Made by a program: the position numbers and the translations under genes
Notes under the pieces: generated by a model
What the model saw: only the letters and a program-made list of their open reading frames with translations
Told to the model about the DNA's origin: nothing
Databases searched by the model: none
Shown here: positions 40,401 to 50,872 of the stretch, in pieces
How positions within the stretch are numbered: the first letter of the stretch is position 1
Layout of the letters: the number at the start of each line of letters is the position of its first letter
NCBI GenBank assembly: GCA_920105625.2
Contig: OV050030.1
Coordinates: 214,504,325-214,568,324 of the forward strand
Reading direction: 5' to 3'
DNA: 64,000 bases
DNA from: Clusia tigrina
Lineage: Eukaryota; Arthropoda; Insecta; Diptera; Clusiidae

Positions 40401-41730
40401 TATCAAAGTTTTGCAACAATCAAATGCTTGTAACTTTTTTCTATAGCGTCATAAAATCTTGAAATTTTCAACATTCAAATGCTTGTAACTTCTTACTGGA
40501 GAGTCATAAAATCTGGAAATTATGTGACAATAAAGTACTCGAGCCTCTTATAAATTTAAGCTATCGCTCATAGCTATGCTACACTTGAATCCCAAGTCAA
40601 ACACTGATAAAACTTCAAATGGCCCTAACTTCTACACGGTGAGTCCCACACCTATCAAAGTTTCCAACAATCAAATGCTTGAAACTTTTTACTGGAGCGT
40701 CATAAAATCTTGAAATTTTGTGACATTAAAGTACTCGAGAGTCTTATCTATTTAAGCTATCATAGCCATGCTACCCTTGAGTCCCAAATCAAACACTGAT
40801 AAAACTTCAAATGGCCCTAACTTCTACACGGTGAGTCCCACACCTATCAAAGTTTGCAACAATCAAATGCTTGAAACTTTTTACTGGAGCGTCATAAAAC
40901 CTTGAAATTTTGTAACAATAAAGTACTCGAGCCTCTTATAAATTTAAGCTATCGCTCATAGCTATGCTACACTTGAATCCCAAGTCAAACACTGATAAAA
41001 CTTCAAATGGCCCTAACTTCTACACGGTGAGTCCCACACTTATCAAAGTTTGCAACAATCAAATTCTTGAAACTTTTTACTGGAGCGTCGTAAAACCTTG
41101 AAATTCTGTGACAATAAAGTACTCGAGCTTCTTATAAATTTAAGCTATCGCTCATAGCTATGCTACCCTTGAGTCCCAAATCAACCACTGCTAAAACTTC
41201 AAATGGCCCTAACTTATATACGGTGCGTCCTATACCTATCAAAGTTTGCAACAATCAAATGCTTGTAACTTTTTACTGGAGCGTCATAAAATCTTGAAAT
41301 TTTGTGACATTAAAGTACTCGAGAGTCTTATCTATTTAAGCTATCATAGCTATGCTACCCTTGAGTCCCAAATCAAACACTGATAAAACTTCAAATGGCC
41401 CTAACTTCTACACGGTGAGTCCCACACCTATCAAAGTTTCCAACAATCAAATGCTTGAAACTTTTTACTGGAGCTTCGTAAAACTTTGAAATTTTGTGAC
41501 AATAAAGTACTCGAGCCTCTTATAAATGTAAGCTATCGCTCATAGCTATGCTACACTTGAATCCCAAATCAAACACTGATAAAACTTCAAATGGCCCTAA
41601 CTTCTACACGGTGAGTCCCACACTTATCAAAGTTTGCAACGATCAAATGCTTGAAACTTTTTACTGGAGCGTCGTAAAACCTTGAAATTTTGTGACAATA
41701 AAGTACTCTAGCCTTTTATAAATTTAAGCT
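31411..41730. repeat. Mosaic satellite region without clear long HOR
   Basis: Monomers of all size classes continue but in no long repeated order that I could follow. Some local tandem pairs exist, such as two 196-bp units beginning with GTTATACTTGAGTCC at 31711 and 31907. 251-bp type monomers occur at about 33642, 34853, 36859, 38084 and 39877. Substitutions between monomers are more frequent than in the A and B blocks. A 16-bp deletion between TCAAA repeats is seen near 39723. No gene is visible. Confidence 0.75.
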
Positions 41731-43760
41731 ATCGCTCTTAGCTATGCTACACTTGAGTCCCAAATCAAACACTGATAAAACTTCAAATGGCCCTAACTGC
41801 TAACGGTGCGTCCTACACCTATCAAAGTTTGCAACAATCAAATGCTTGTAACTTTTTACTGGAGCGTCATAAAACCTTGAAATTTGGTGAAAATAAAGTA
41901 TTAGAGCCTCTTATCAATTCAAGCTATCGCTCATAGCTATGCTACACTTGAGTCCCAAATCACACACTTATAAAATTTTAAATGGCCCTAACTTCTTTAC
42001 GGTGCGTCCTATACCTATTAAAGTTAACAACAATCAAATGCTTGTAACTTTTTACTGGAGCGTCATAAAATCTTGAAATTTTTGACAATAAAGTACTCGA
42101 GCCTCTTATCTATTTAAGCTATCATAGCTATGCTACCCTTGAGTAACAAATCAAACACTGATAAAACTTCAAATGGCCCTAACTTCTACACGGTGAGTCC
42201 CACAACTATCAAAGTTTGCAACAATCAAATGCTTGAAACTTTTTACTGGAGCGTCCTAAAACCTTGAAATTTTGTGACAATAAAGTACTCGAGCCTCTTA
42301 TAAATTTAAGCTATCGCTAATAGATATGCTACACTTGAGTCCCAAATCAAACACTGATAAAACTTCAAATGGCCCTACATTCTATACGGTGCGTCCTACA
42401 CCTATCAAAGTTTGCAACAATGAAATGCTTGTAACTTTTTACTGGAGCGTCATAAAACCTTGAAATTTGGTGAAAAAAAATACTAGACCCTCTTATAAAT
42501 TCAAGCTATTGCTCATAGCTATGCTACACTTGAGTCCTAAATCAAACACTGATAAAACTTCAAATGGCCCTAACTTCTTTACGGTGCGTCCTATACTTAT
42601 TAAAGTTAACAACAATCAAATGCTTGTAACTTTTTACTGGAGCTTAATAAAATCTTGCAATTTTGTTACAATAAAGTACTCGTGCCTCTTGTCAATTTAA
42701 GCTATCTCTCATAGCTATGATACCCTTCAGTCCCAAATCAAACACTGATAAAACTTCAAAAGGCCCTAACTTCTACACGGTGAGTCCCACACCTATCAAA
42801 GTTTGCAACAATCAAATGCTTGAAACTTTTTACTGGAGCGTCGTAAAACCTTGAAAGTTTGTGACAATAAAGTACTCGAGCCTCTTATAAATTTAAGCTA
42901 TCGCTCATAGCTATGCTACACTTGAGTCCCAAATCAAACGCTCATAAAACTTCAAATGACCCTAACTTCTATACGGTGCGTCCTACACCTATCAAAGTTT
43001 GCAACAATCAAATGCTTGTAACTTTTTACTGGAGCCTCATAAAACCTTGAAATTTGCTGAAAATAAAGAACTAGAGCCTCTTATCAATTCAAGCTATCGC
43101 TCATAGCTATGCTACACTTGAGTCCTAAATCAAACACTGATAAAACTTCAAATGACCCTAACTTCTTTACGGTGCGTCCTATACTTATTAAAGTTTGCAG
43201 CAATCAAATGCTTGAAACTTTTTACTGGAGCGTCGTAAAACCTTAAAATTTTGTGACAAAAAGTACTCGAGCCTCTTATAAATTTAAGCTATCGCTTTTA
43301 GCTATGCTACACTTGAGTCCCAAATCAAACACTGATAAAACTTCAAATGACCCTAACTTCTATACGGTGCGTCCTACGCCTATCAAAGTTTGCAACAATC
43401 AAATGCTTGTAACTTTTTACTTGAGCGTCATAAAATCTTGAAATTTGGTGAAAATAAAGTACTAGAGCCTCTTATCAATTCAAGCTATCGCTCATAGCTA
43501 TGGTACACTTGAGTCCTAAATCAAACACTGATAAAACTTCAAATGGCCCTAACTTCTTTACGGTGCGTACTATACCTATTAAAGTTAACAACAATCAAAT
43601 GCTTGCAAGTTTTTACTGGAGCGTCATAAAACCTTGAAATTTTGTGACAATAAAGTGCTCGAGCCTCTTATCAATTTAAGCCATCGCTCATAGCTATGCT
43701 ACCCTTGAGTCCCAAAACAAACACGTATAAAACTTCAAATGGCCCTAACTTCTACACGGT
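41731..43760. repeat. Segmental tandem duplication D, copy 1
   Basis: This block recurs downstream. The rare string CTAACTGCTAACGG at 41793 returns 2540 bp later at 44333, and the A-run followed by TACTAGACCC at 42473-42490 also returns. Copy 1 holds one extra monomer near 42070-42260, so the offset falls from 2540 to about 2350 bp. Agreement ends after the CAAAACAAACACG unit near 43720. Confidence 0.75.
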
Positions 43761-44269
43761 GAGTCCCACACCTATCAAAGTTTGCAACAATCAAATGCTT
43801 GAAACTTTTTACTGGAGCGTGGTAAAACTTTGAAATTTTGTGACAATAAAGTACTCGAGCCTCTTATAAATGTTAGCTATCGCTCATAGCTATGCTACAC
43901 TTGAATCCCAAATCAAACACTGATAAAACTTCAAATGGCCCTAACTTCTACACGGTGATTCCCACACTTATCAAAGGTTGCAACAATCAAATGCTTGAAA
44001 CTTTTTACTGGAGCGTCGTAAAACCTTGAAATTTTGTGACAATAAAGTACTCGAGCTTCTTATAAATTTAAGCTATCGCTCATAGCTATGCTACATTTGA
44101 GTCCCAAATCAAATACTGATAAAACTTCAAATTGCCCTAACTTCTACACGGTGAGTCCCACACCTATCAAAGTTTGCAACAATCAAATGCTTGAAACTTT
44201 TTACTGGAGCGTCGGAAAACCTTGAAATTTTGTGACAATAAAGTACTGTAGCCTGTTATAAATTTAAGC

Positions 44270-46110
44270 TATCGCTCTTAGCTATGCTACACTTGAGTCC
44301 CAAATCAAACACTGATAAAACTTCAAATGGCCCTAACTGCTAACGGTGCGTCCTACACCTATCAAAGTTTGCAACAATCAAATGCTTGTAACTTTTTACT
44401 GGAGCGTCATAAAACCTTGAAATTTGGTGAAAATAAAGTATTAGAGCCTCTTATCAATTCAAGCTATCGCTCATAGCTATGCTACACTTGAGTCCCAAGT
44501 CACACACTTATAAAATTTTAAATGGCCCTAACTTCTTTACGGTGCGTCCTATACCTATTAAAGTTAACAACAATCAAATGCTTGTAACTTTTTACTGGAG
44601 CGTCCTAAAACCTTGAAATTTTGTGACAATAAAGTACTCGAGCCTCTTATAAATTTAAGCTATCGCTAATAGATATGCTACACTGGAGTCCCAAATCAAA
44701 CACTGATAAAACTTCAAATGGCCCTACATTCTATACGGTGCGTCCTACACCTATCAAAGTTTGCAACAATGAAATGCTTGTAACTTTTTACTGGAGCGTC
44801 ATAAAACCTTGAAATTTGGTAAAAAAAAAATACTAGACCCTCTTATAAATTCAAGCTATTGCTCATAGCTATGCTACACTTGAGTCCTAAATCAAACACT
44901 GATAAAACTTCAAATGGCCCTAACTTCTTTACGGTGCGTCCTATACTTATTAAAGTTAACAACAATCAAATGCTTGTAACTTTTTACTGGAGCTTAATAA
45001 AATCTTGCAATTTTGTTACAATAAAGTACTCGTGCCTCTTGTCAATTTAAGCTATCTCTCATAGCTATGATACCCTTGAGTCCCAAATCAAACACTGATA
45101 AAACTTCAAAAGGCCCTAACTTCTACACGGTGAGTCCCACAACTATCAAAGTTTGCAGCAATCAAATGCTTGAAACTTTTTACTGGAGCGTCGTAAAACC
45201 TTGAAATTTTGTGACAATAAAGTACTCGAGCTTCTTATAAATTTAAGCTATCGCTCATAGCTATGCTACACTTGAGTCCCAAATCAAACGCTCATAAAAC
45301 TTCAAATGACCCTAACTTCTATACGGTGCGTCCTACACCTATCAAAGTTTGCAACAATCAAATGCTTGTAACTTTTTACTGGAGCCTTATAAAACCTTGA
45401 AATTTGGTGAAAATAAAGAACTAGAGCCTCTTATCAATTCAAGCTATCGCTCATAGCTATGCTACACTTGAGTCCTAAATCAAACACTGACAAAACTTCA
45501 AATGACCCTAACTTCTTTACGGTGCGTCCTATACTTATTAAAGTTTGCAGCAATCAAATGTTTGAAACTTTTTACTGGAGCGTCGTAAAACCTTGAAATT
45601 TTGTGACAATAAAGTACTCGAGCCTCTTATAAATTTAAGCTATCGCTCTTAGCTATGCTACACTTGAGTCCCAAATCAAACACTGATAAAACTTCAAATG
45701 ACCCTAACTTCTATACGGTGCGTCCTACGCCTATCAAAGTTTGGAACAATCAAATGCTTGTAACTATTTACTTGAGCGTCATAAAATCTTGAAATTTGGT
45801 GAAAATAAAGTACTAGAGCCTCTTATCAATTCAAGCTATCGCTCATAGCTATGGTACACTTGAGTCCTAAATCAAACACTGATAAAACTTCAAATGGCCC
45901 TAACTTCTTTACGGTGCGTACTATACCTATTAAAGTTAACAACAATCAAATGCTTGCAAGTTTTTACTGGAGCGTCATAAAACCTTGAAATTTTGTGACA
46001 ATAAAGTGCTCGAGCCTCTTATCAATTTAAGCCATCGCTCATAGCTATGCTACCCTTGAGTCCCAAAACAAACACGTATAAAACTTCAAATGGCCCTAAC
46101 TTCTATACGG
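44270..46110. repeat. Segmental tandem duplication D, copy 2
   Basis: This is the second copy of the block, with the same rare variants (CTAACTGCTAACGG, GTTAACAACAATC, the A-run before TACTAGACCC, now 10 A at 44821-44830). It lacks one monomer present in copy 1. After about 46110 it continues with GGTCCGTCCCACACC while copy 1 continues with CACGGTGAGTCCC. Confidence 0.75.
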
Positions 46111-47855
46111 TCCGTCCCACACCTATTAAAGATTGCAACAATCAATTGCTTGCAACTTTTTACGGGAGCGTCATAAAACCTTGAAACTTTGTGACAATAA
46201 AGTACTCGAGCCTCTTATAAATTTAAGCTATCGTTCATAGATATGCTACACTTGAGTCCCAAATCAAACACTGATAAAACTTCAAATGGCCCTACATTCT
46301 ATACGGTGCGTCCTACACCTATCAAAGTTTGCAACAATCAAATGCTTGTAACTTTTTACTTGAGCGTCATAAAATCTTGAAATTTGGTGAAAATAAAGTA
46401 CTAGAGCCTCTTATCAATTCAAGCTATCGCTCATAGCTATGGTACACTTGAGTCCTAAATCAAACACTGATAAAACTTCAAATGGCCCTAACTTCTATAC
46501 GGTGCGTCCTATACCTATCAAAGTTTGCAACAATCAAATGCTTGTAACTTCTTACTAGACCGTCATAAAATCTTGAAATATTGTGACAATAAATTACTCG
46601 AGCCTCTCGTCAATTTAAGGTATCGCTCATAGCTATGCTACATTTGAGTCCCAAATCAAACACTGATAAAAATTCAAATGGCCCTAACTTCTATATGGTG
46701 CGTCCCATACCTATCAAAGTTTGTAACAATCAAATGCTTGTAACTTTTTACTGGAGCGTCATAAAATCTGGAAATTTTCAACATTCAAATGCTTGTAACT
46801 TCCTACTGGAGAGTCATAAAATCTGGAAATTTTGTGACAATAAAGTTCTCGAGCCTCTTGTAAATTTAAGCGGTCGCTCATAGCTATGCTACCCTTGAGT
46901 CCCAAATCAACCACTGCTAAAACTTCAAATGGCCCTAACTTCTATTCGGTGCGTCCTATACCTATCAAAGTTTGCAACAATCAAATGCTTGTAACTCTTT
47001 ACTGGAGCGTCATAAAACCTTGAAATTTTGTGACAATAAAGTACTCGAGCCTCTTATCTATTTAAGCTATCATAGCTATGCTACCCTTGAGTCCCAAATC
47101 AAACACTGATAAAACTTCAAATGGCCCTAACTTCTACACGGTGAGTCCCAAACATATCAAAGTTTGCAACAATCAAATGCTTGAAACTTTTTACTGGAGC
47201 GTCGTAAAACCTTGAAATTTTGTGACAATAAAGTACTCGGGCCTCTTATAAATTTAAGCTATCGCTCATAGCTATGGTACCCTTGAGTCCCAAATCAACC
47301 ACTGCTAAAACTTCAAATGGCCCTAACTTCTATACGGTGCGTCCAATACCTATCAAAGTTTGCAACAATCAAATGCTTGTAACTCTTTACTGGAGCGTCA
47401 TAAAATCTTGAAATTTTGCGACAATAAAGTACTCGAGCCTCTTATCTTTTTAAGCTATCATAGCTATGCTACCCTTGAGTCCCAAATCAAACACTGATAA
47501 AACATCAAATGGCCCTAACTTCTACACGGTGAGTTCCACACCTATCAGCGTTTGCAGCAATCAAATGCTTGAAACTTTTTACTAGAGCGTCGTAAAACCT
47601 TGAAATTTTGTGACAATAAAGAACTAGAGCCTCTTATAAATTTAAGCTATCGCTCATAGCTATGCTACACTTGAGTCCTAAATCAAACACTAATAAAACT
47701 TCAAATGGCCCTAACTTCTTTACGGTGCGTCCTATACCTTTTAAAGTTAACAACAATCAAATGCTTGCAAGTTTTTACTGGAGCGTCATAAAACCTTAAA
47801 ATTTTGTGACAATAAAGTACTCGAGCCTCTTATCAATTTAAGCCATCGCTCATAG

Positions 47856-49286
47856 CTATGCTACCCTTGAGTCCCAAAACAAACACGTTTTTTTTTTCCA
47901 TAATTGGAACAGGACCAATCGTTGCCTCTTCCATCTCTTGGGGAAAATGCCTTCTGTCAGACAAGCGTCGTACATTTTCCTCAGTGGCTCTGGGTTCAGT
48001 GCAGCTGCGGTCTTGAGCACTCGGTTGGGGATTCCATCTGGTCCGGGTGCTTTCTGGTCTCCAAACTTCCCAGCCGCGCGCAACACCTCATCTATAGTCA
48101 CACTGGGTATTGATTCCTCCGTTTGTTCCAGAGGGAGCTCGTATGGGACATAGTTCTGTACTGGAAAGAGCTGTGCCACTATGCGGCTGAGCAACATTGG
48201 GCAGGTTGGGGCTGGCTGCCTATAACAGGGCAATTTTCGCATGACAAGTCTATATGCCATGCCCCATGGGTCGTCCTCAGCATGTGCGCATAATTCAGCG
48301 AATATGGTGCTCTTGCTCTTCTTAATTGCCTTCTTCAGAACATTTCTGTCTTCCTTGAAGGCCTGGTGCTTCTGAAGGGAATCCGGTTTCCGTATGGAAC
48401 GTTGATACCTTCTCCTCGCAGCATGGCATGCTTTACGGGGCTCGCCTATTGCATCCGTCCACCAGTAGCCAGGTTTATGCCTCCCACCATATGCTCTCCT
48501 GGGCATTGCCGCGTCGCAGGCGTTTTCTACCTTCCTTGCCAGCTGATTCGCCATTTCTTCTGCACTGCCTTCCAGCACCAAACCTTCAAGCATCATTTCT
48601 AGGACGTCTTCGTCAAGGCTGTTTGTCCTCCAGCCTTTCAATGTCGGACCTATCCGCTGCCGATTCCGGGGCTTCTCCAGTTGGCAGATGATAGCTTGGT
48701 GGTCGCTGTGGGTGTATATGTCACTCACCAGCCATTTTGTACCCCTCACCAGCCTGCTACTTACGAAGGTTAGGTCAATCGCAGAACTGGCACCTCCTCT
48801 GGCAAAAGTCATCTCGCCGGTATTCAAGAGGATCACGTCAAGTGCTGCGAGTGCATCCATGAGGATATGACCCTTTGGCGTAGTTCGGCCGCAGCCCCAT
48901 TCAGTTGCCCATGCGTTGAAATCGCCAGCAATTACTACAGGGTTCCTGCCGTGTGCATCTAGAACGAGTCTATCTACCGCCGACTCAAACTCATCCGTAG
49001 TTAGGCTTGGTGCCATGTAGCAACTGTAAACCATAGTTCCTCCTATGGTTGACCTGACGTAATTTTCATCCCTCCTGACGTCCGCGAGTTGAGGTGGTTT
49101 GACTTCACACACCCATATTGCAGCTCGGCAAGTATTGTCCTCGACCCAGACTCCTTGGTGCTTCCGACGATATGGTTCACTGAGCACAGCGGCGTCGATC
49201 TTGTGCTCTCTCACCGTCTGCTCAAGTAGGTCTGGTGCAGCTGCGCAGTGATTGAGGTTAAGCTGGAGTAACTTCATTCCATGCAT
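47856..49286 (-). CDS. LINE ORF2 fragment: APE endonuclease and start of RT
   Basis: ORF2 normally nicks the target and reverse-transcribes the element RNA. The endonuclease spans about residues 4-205, with Asn10-Leu-Asn12 (motif QLNLNHC), Glu37 in SEPYR, Asp122 and Asn124 in GDFNAWATEW, Asp171 in IDLTF, and Ser194-Asp195-His196 in YTHSDHQA; these catalytic-type residues all look intact. A linker with YWW near 274-276 follows. The RT domain begins with KAPGPDGIP (412-420) and breaks off after RQRLVL near 459, before any catalytic aspartate motif. Residues 464-466 (Lys) come from the poly(A) and 467-476 from the flanking satellite read antisense, so element-derived coding ends at 47898. A complete ORF2 would be about twice as long. 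No stop or frameshift interrupts residues 1-463. The start ATG overlaps the older ORF1 stop by a few bases. Confidence 0.88.
   Translation of the reverse strand: MHGMKLLQLNLNHCAAAPDLLEQTVREHKIDAAVLSEPYRRKHQGVWVEDNTCRAAIWVCEVKPPQLADVRRDENYVRSTIGGTMVYSCYMAPSLTTDEFESAVDRLVLDAHGRNPVVIAGDFNAWATEWGCGRTTPKGHILMDALAALDVILLNTGEMTFARGGASSAIDLTFVSSRLVRGTKWLVSDIYTHSDHQAIICQLEKPRNRQRIGPTLKGWRTNSLDEDVLEMMLEGLVLEGSAEEMANQLARKVENACDAAMPRRAYGGRHKPGYWWTDAIGEPRKACHAARRRYQRSIRKPDSLQKHQAFKEDRNVLKKAIKKSKSTIFAELCAHAEDDPWGMAYRLVMRKLPCYRQPAPTCPMLLSRIVAQLFPVQNYVPYELPLEQTEESIPSVTIDEVLRAAGKFGDQKAPGPDGIPNRVLKTAAALNPEPLRKMYDACLTEGIFPKRWKRQRLVLFQLWKKKTCLFWDSRVA
47888..47897 (-). other. Poly(A) tail of the LINE (T10 on plus strand)
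   Basis: Ten T on the plus strand lie between the satellite sequence CAAACACG and the ORF2 RT segment. In the sense of the element this is a 3' poly(A) tract placed directly after codon 463 of ORF2. The upstream sequence has AATTAT but no AATAAA, so a normal polyadenylation signal is not evident. The first T may belong to the satellite (CACGT). Confidence 0.85.
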
Positions 49287-49378
49287 TTTGACTCCTTTAC
49301 TGCTTGCTTATACGACGGGCATATTCTGCATCCTGTCGAGTGCTCCGTATCCTTGCGGCCTTTGGTCTTGCAGAGTGC
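49274..49378 (-). pseudogene. Detached ORF1 C-terminus (remnant of third zinc knuckle)
   Basis: Reading on in the ORF1 frame past the TGA at 49379-49381 gives 34 sense codons. They contain Cys501, His511 and Cys518 (ORF1 numbering), spaced as C-x9-H-x6-C, then CPSY, and finally a TGA at 49274-49276. With a cysteine at codon 498 this would be a C-x2-C-x9-H-x6-C knuckle of the kind that follows two CCHC knuckles in many R1-clade ORF1 proteins. TGC or TGT to TGA is a one-base change. The second TGA overlaps the start of ORF2, a typical R1-clade arrangement, which supports this as the older ORF1 end. An alternative is that the element family naturally stops at codon 498. Confidence 0.7.
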
Positions 49379-50872
49379 TCAGGTTGGGCTTTTGCTACAC
49401 TCGTTGGCGTTGTGGCCTTCGGCGCCGCATCTGTAGCACCGATACCGCCAGTCCTCCTTGCTACTGCACTTTTTGGCAATATGCCCAAACTCCATGCACT
49501 TGTAGCAACGTGTGGGTACTACCTTTCCCCGCACCCGACAAGAGGTCCATCCGACTCTCAGTTTCCCGGCCAGTAGCGCTGCGGCAGCCAGAGGGGGCAA
49601 ACTGATGGTTGCTGTTTGCGTTCCACCGTACGCTTTCCGAAGGGACCTAATCGCGGTCACGGGGAGCTTTTCGAAAGTGCTCAGCTGTTTGCACAGCGCT
49701 TCGTGAACTTCGTCTACCGTGGTGATCTCGTGCAAATCCTTTATTTCCAGCAGAGTCTCCAGGGTGAGTTGTCGCACCTCCACAGTAGTCCCCAGTGTAT
49801 TTGCTACTGCTTCCCGCAGAGTGACCGTCTTCGGGTCCGCTTTCGTGGCAAAATCGAGTAGCAGCTCACCTTTCGCGGTTTTCCTTATTTTGTTCACTCT
49901 CTCGCCCAATTCCCCAAGCCGCGGCTCCGTCTTTATCCTCCGCAAGATCTCCGCATAGGTTGTCACTCCCGTTCCCTTGATGACAATTGCATCGGGTCTG
50001 GTCGGCTTCGCTTTAGCGAGTGTCTTCGGCTTTGCCCGGGGGCGAGCACGAACCATCGTCCACTCTGGCTTTTTCACCACTGCGTCGGGTTTACCCACTT
50101 CTGGCTTGGTGGTATTTTTAGCTGCGGCGGCCTTCGCCATGGCCGCCCTTGCCGCATCCGCCTTCTGCCTTTTGGGTACCGCTCGGCTCGTCGGGCTGGT
50201 TCCGTCGTCTTCTGCGTTTTCGCGGGGACGCTTCGGCATTGCAACGGAATCCGCGTAGCTCCTTGCCAGTGGCGATACGCTGGCTTGGACCTCCTTGTCC
50301 TCCTGCGCTTTGCAGGTTTGCATATTCTTGTCGGCTCGATGCAGTAGTGGTGGTTGAACGTTGACGATGTCATCGGCATCCCGTTCTTGTGCCACTTCTA
50401 GGCACATGTCGCGGATCTTCGCCGCCTTTCGTTTAATTTCCGAATGGACATTATGTCGCTCCGCAATGTAGCTGATGAGTGCCTCAACATGCCACTCTAG
50501 CACAGCCATTTTCCCCTTAGCATTCACTTCCGGCGGCGGGTAGATTGCCATCTTCCCTAGCATGTCTAACTTACATGCCACCCGCATTTGCATCTCCCCC
50601 GGATCTCCCAGGGAGTTTCTCCGCACCGTCAGTCGCTGGTCTTGCCCACCACTAGGTGGGGTCCGGCGCAGTATGGAGCTTCTATTGAAAGGGTCCTGCT
50701 CCCTGCTTTTGTTTTTTGCTCCCTCGTTATTGTTGTTGTTGTTTTCTTTATTTATTTTGTTCATGCGTATTGGGTCCCCGCTCAGAGTCGTTATCGCTGC
50801 CCGTAGTACAGTCGCCTTCATGATCCCATGGTTGTCTATGCCGCAGCAGGGAGGCCATGCAAGGGTTGACAC
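49379..50872 (-). CDS. LINE ORF1, Gag-like zinc-knuckle protein (C-terminus cut by stop)
   Basis: A 497-codon open frame. Its role in such elements is to bind the element RNA and form the retrotransposition particle. Residues 44-49 are six asparagines; residues 210-300 are basic and rich in Ala, Lys and Pro. Residues 295-445 resemble the conserved central Gag-like domain before the knuckles, ending in KLRVGWTSCRVRGK. Two CCHC knuckles are clear: C456-C459-H464-C469 and C479-C482-H487-C492. The frame then ends at a TGA (codon 498), where the first cysteine of a third knuckle is expected. The start is uncertain: Met1, Met18 (50821) and Met37 (50764) are all possible, and none is preceded by a decisive signal. 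ORF2 follows downstream in another frame. The protein would be nearly complete but without the last knuckle. Confidence 0.85.
   Translation of the reverse strand: MSTLAWPPCCGIDNHGIMKATVLRAAITTLSGDPIRMNKINKENNNNNNEGAKNKSREQDPFNRSSILRRTPPSGGQDQRLTVRRNSLGDPGEMQMRVACKLDMLGKMAIYPPPEVNAKGKMAVLEWHVEALISYIAERHNVHSEIKRKAAKIRDMCLEVAQERDADDIVNVQPPLLHRADKNMQTCKAQEDKEVQASVSPLARSYADSVAMPKRPRENAEDDGTSPTSRAVPKRQKADAARAAMAKAAAAKNTTKPEVGKPDAVVKKPEWTMVRARPRAKPKTLAKAKPTRPDAIVIKGTGVTTYAEILRRIKTEPRLGELGERVNKIRKTAKGELLLDFATKADPKTVTLREAVANTLGTTVEVRQLTLETLLEIKDLHEITTVDEVHEALCKQLSTFEKLPVTAIRSLRKAYGGTQTATISLPPLAAAALLAGKLRVGWTSCRVRGKVVPTRCYKCMEFGHIAKKCSSKEDWRYRCYRCGAEGHNANECSKSPT
50726..50743 (-). repeat. AAC-type microsatellite in ORF1 (Asn6)
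   Basis: Six AAC/AAT-type codons in a row on the element strand encode asparagines 44-49 of ORF1. It is a simple in-frame triplet repeat in a presumably disordered N-terminal part, likely variable between copies. Confidence 0.7.

Larger units (their letters stand above)
1..47887. repeat. 196-bp satellite array, left arm
   Basis: The whole stretch is head-to-tail copies of one AT-rich monomer. Spacing between successive AGCTATG landmarks is 196 bp in the standard form, for example 1096 to 1292 to 1488. Variant classes of about 192, 180, 173 and 251 bp recur. Landmarks in nearly every unit are AGTACTCGAGCC, TCATAGCTATG, TTGAGTCC, AAATGGCCCTAAC, a CGGTGCGTCC block and CAATCAAATGCTTG. All monomers have the same orientation. 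No host gene lies inside it; the 60-82-codon open frames are by-products of the repeat. The 196 bp length is near a nucleosome repeat length. A centromeric or pericentromeric location is an inference only. The array enters the window already in progress, so its true left end is not seen. Confidence 0.97.

Noticed and set aside
1..47887. CRISPR array
   Set aside because: The repeat is a contiguous 196-bp tandem monomer without short identical repeats separated by unique spacers, and no cas gene is present.
49297..49488. Minus-strand 63-codon frame between ORF1 and ORF2
   Set aside because: It overlaps the ORF1 knuckles in another frame. The ORF1-frame reading across this stretch gives conserved Cys/His spacing, which this one does not.
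50074..50379. Minus-strand 101-codon frame overlapping ORF1
   Set aside because: It is a different frame inside ORF1, basic and low in complexity, without zinc knuckles or conserved motifs. ORF1 itself is the convincing frame there.
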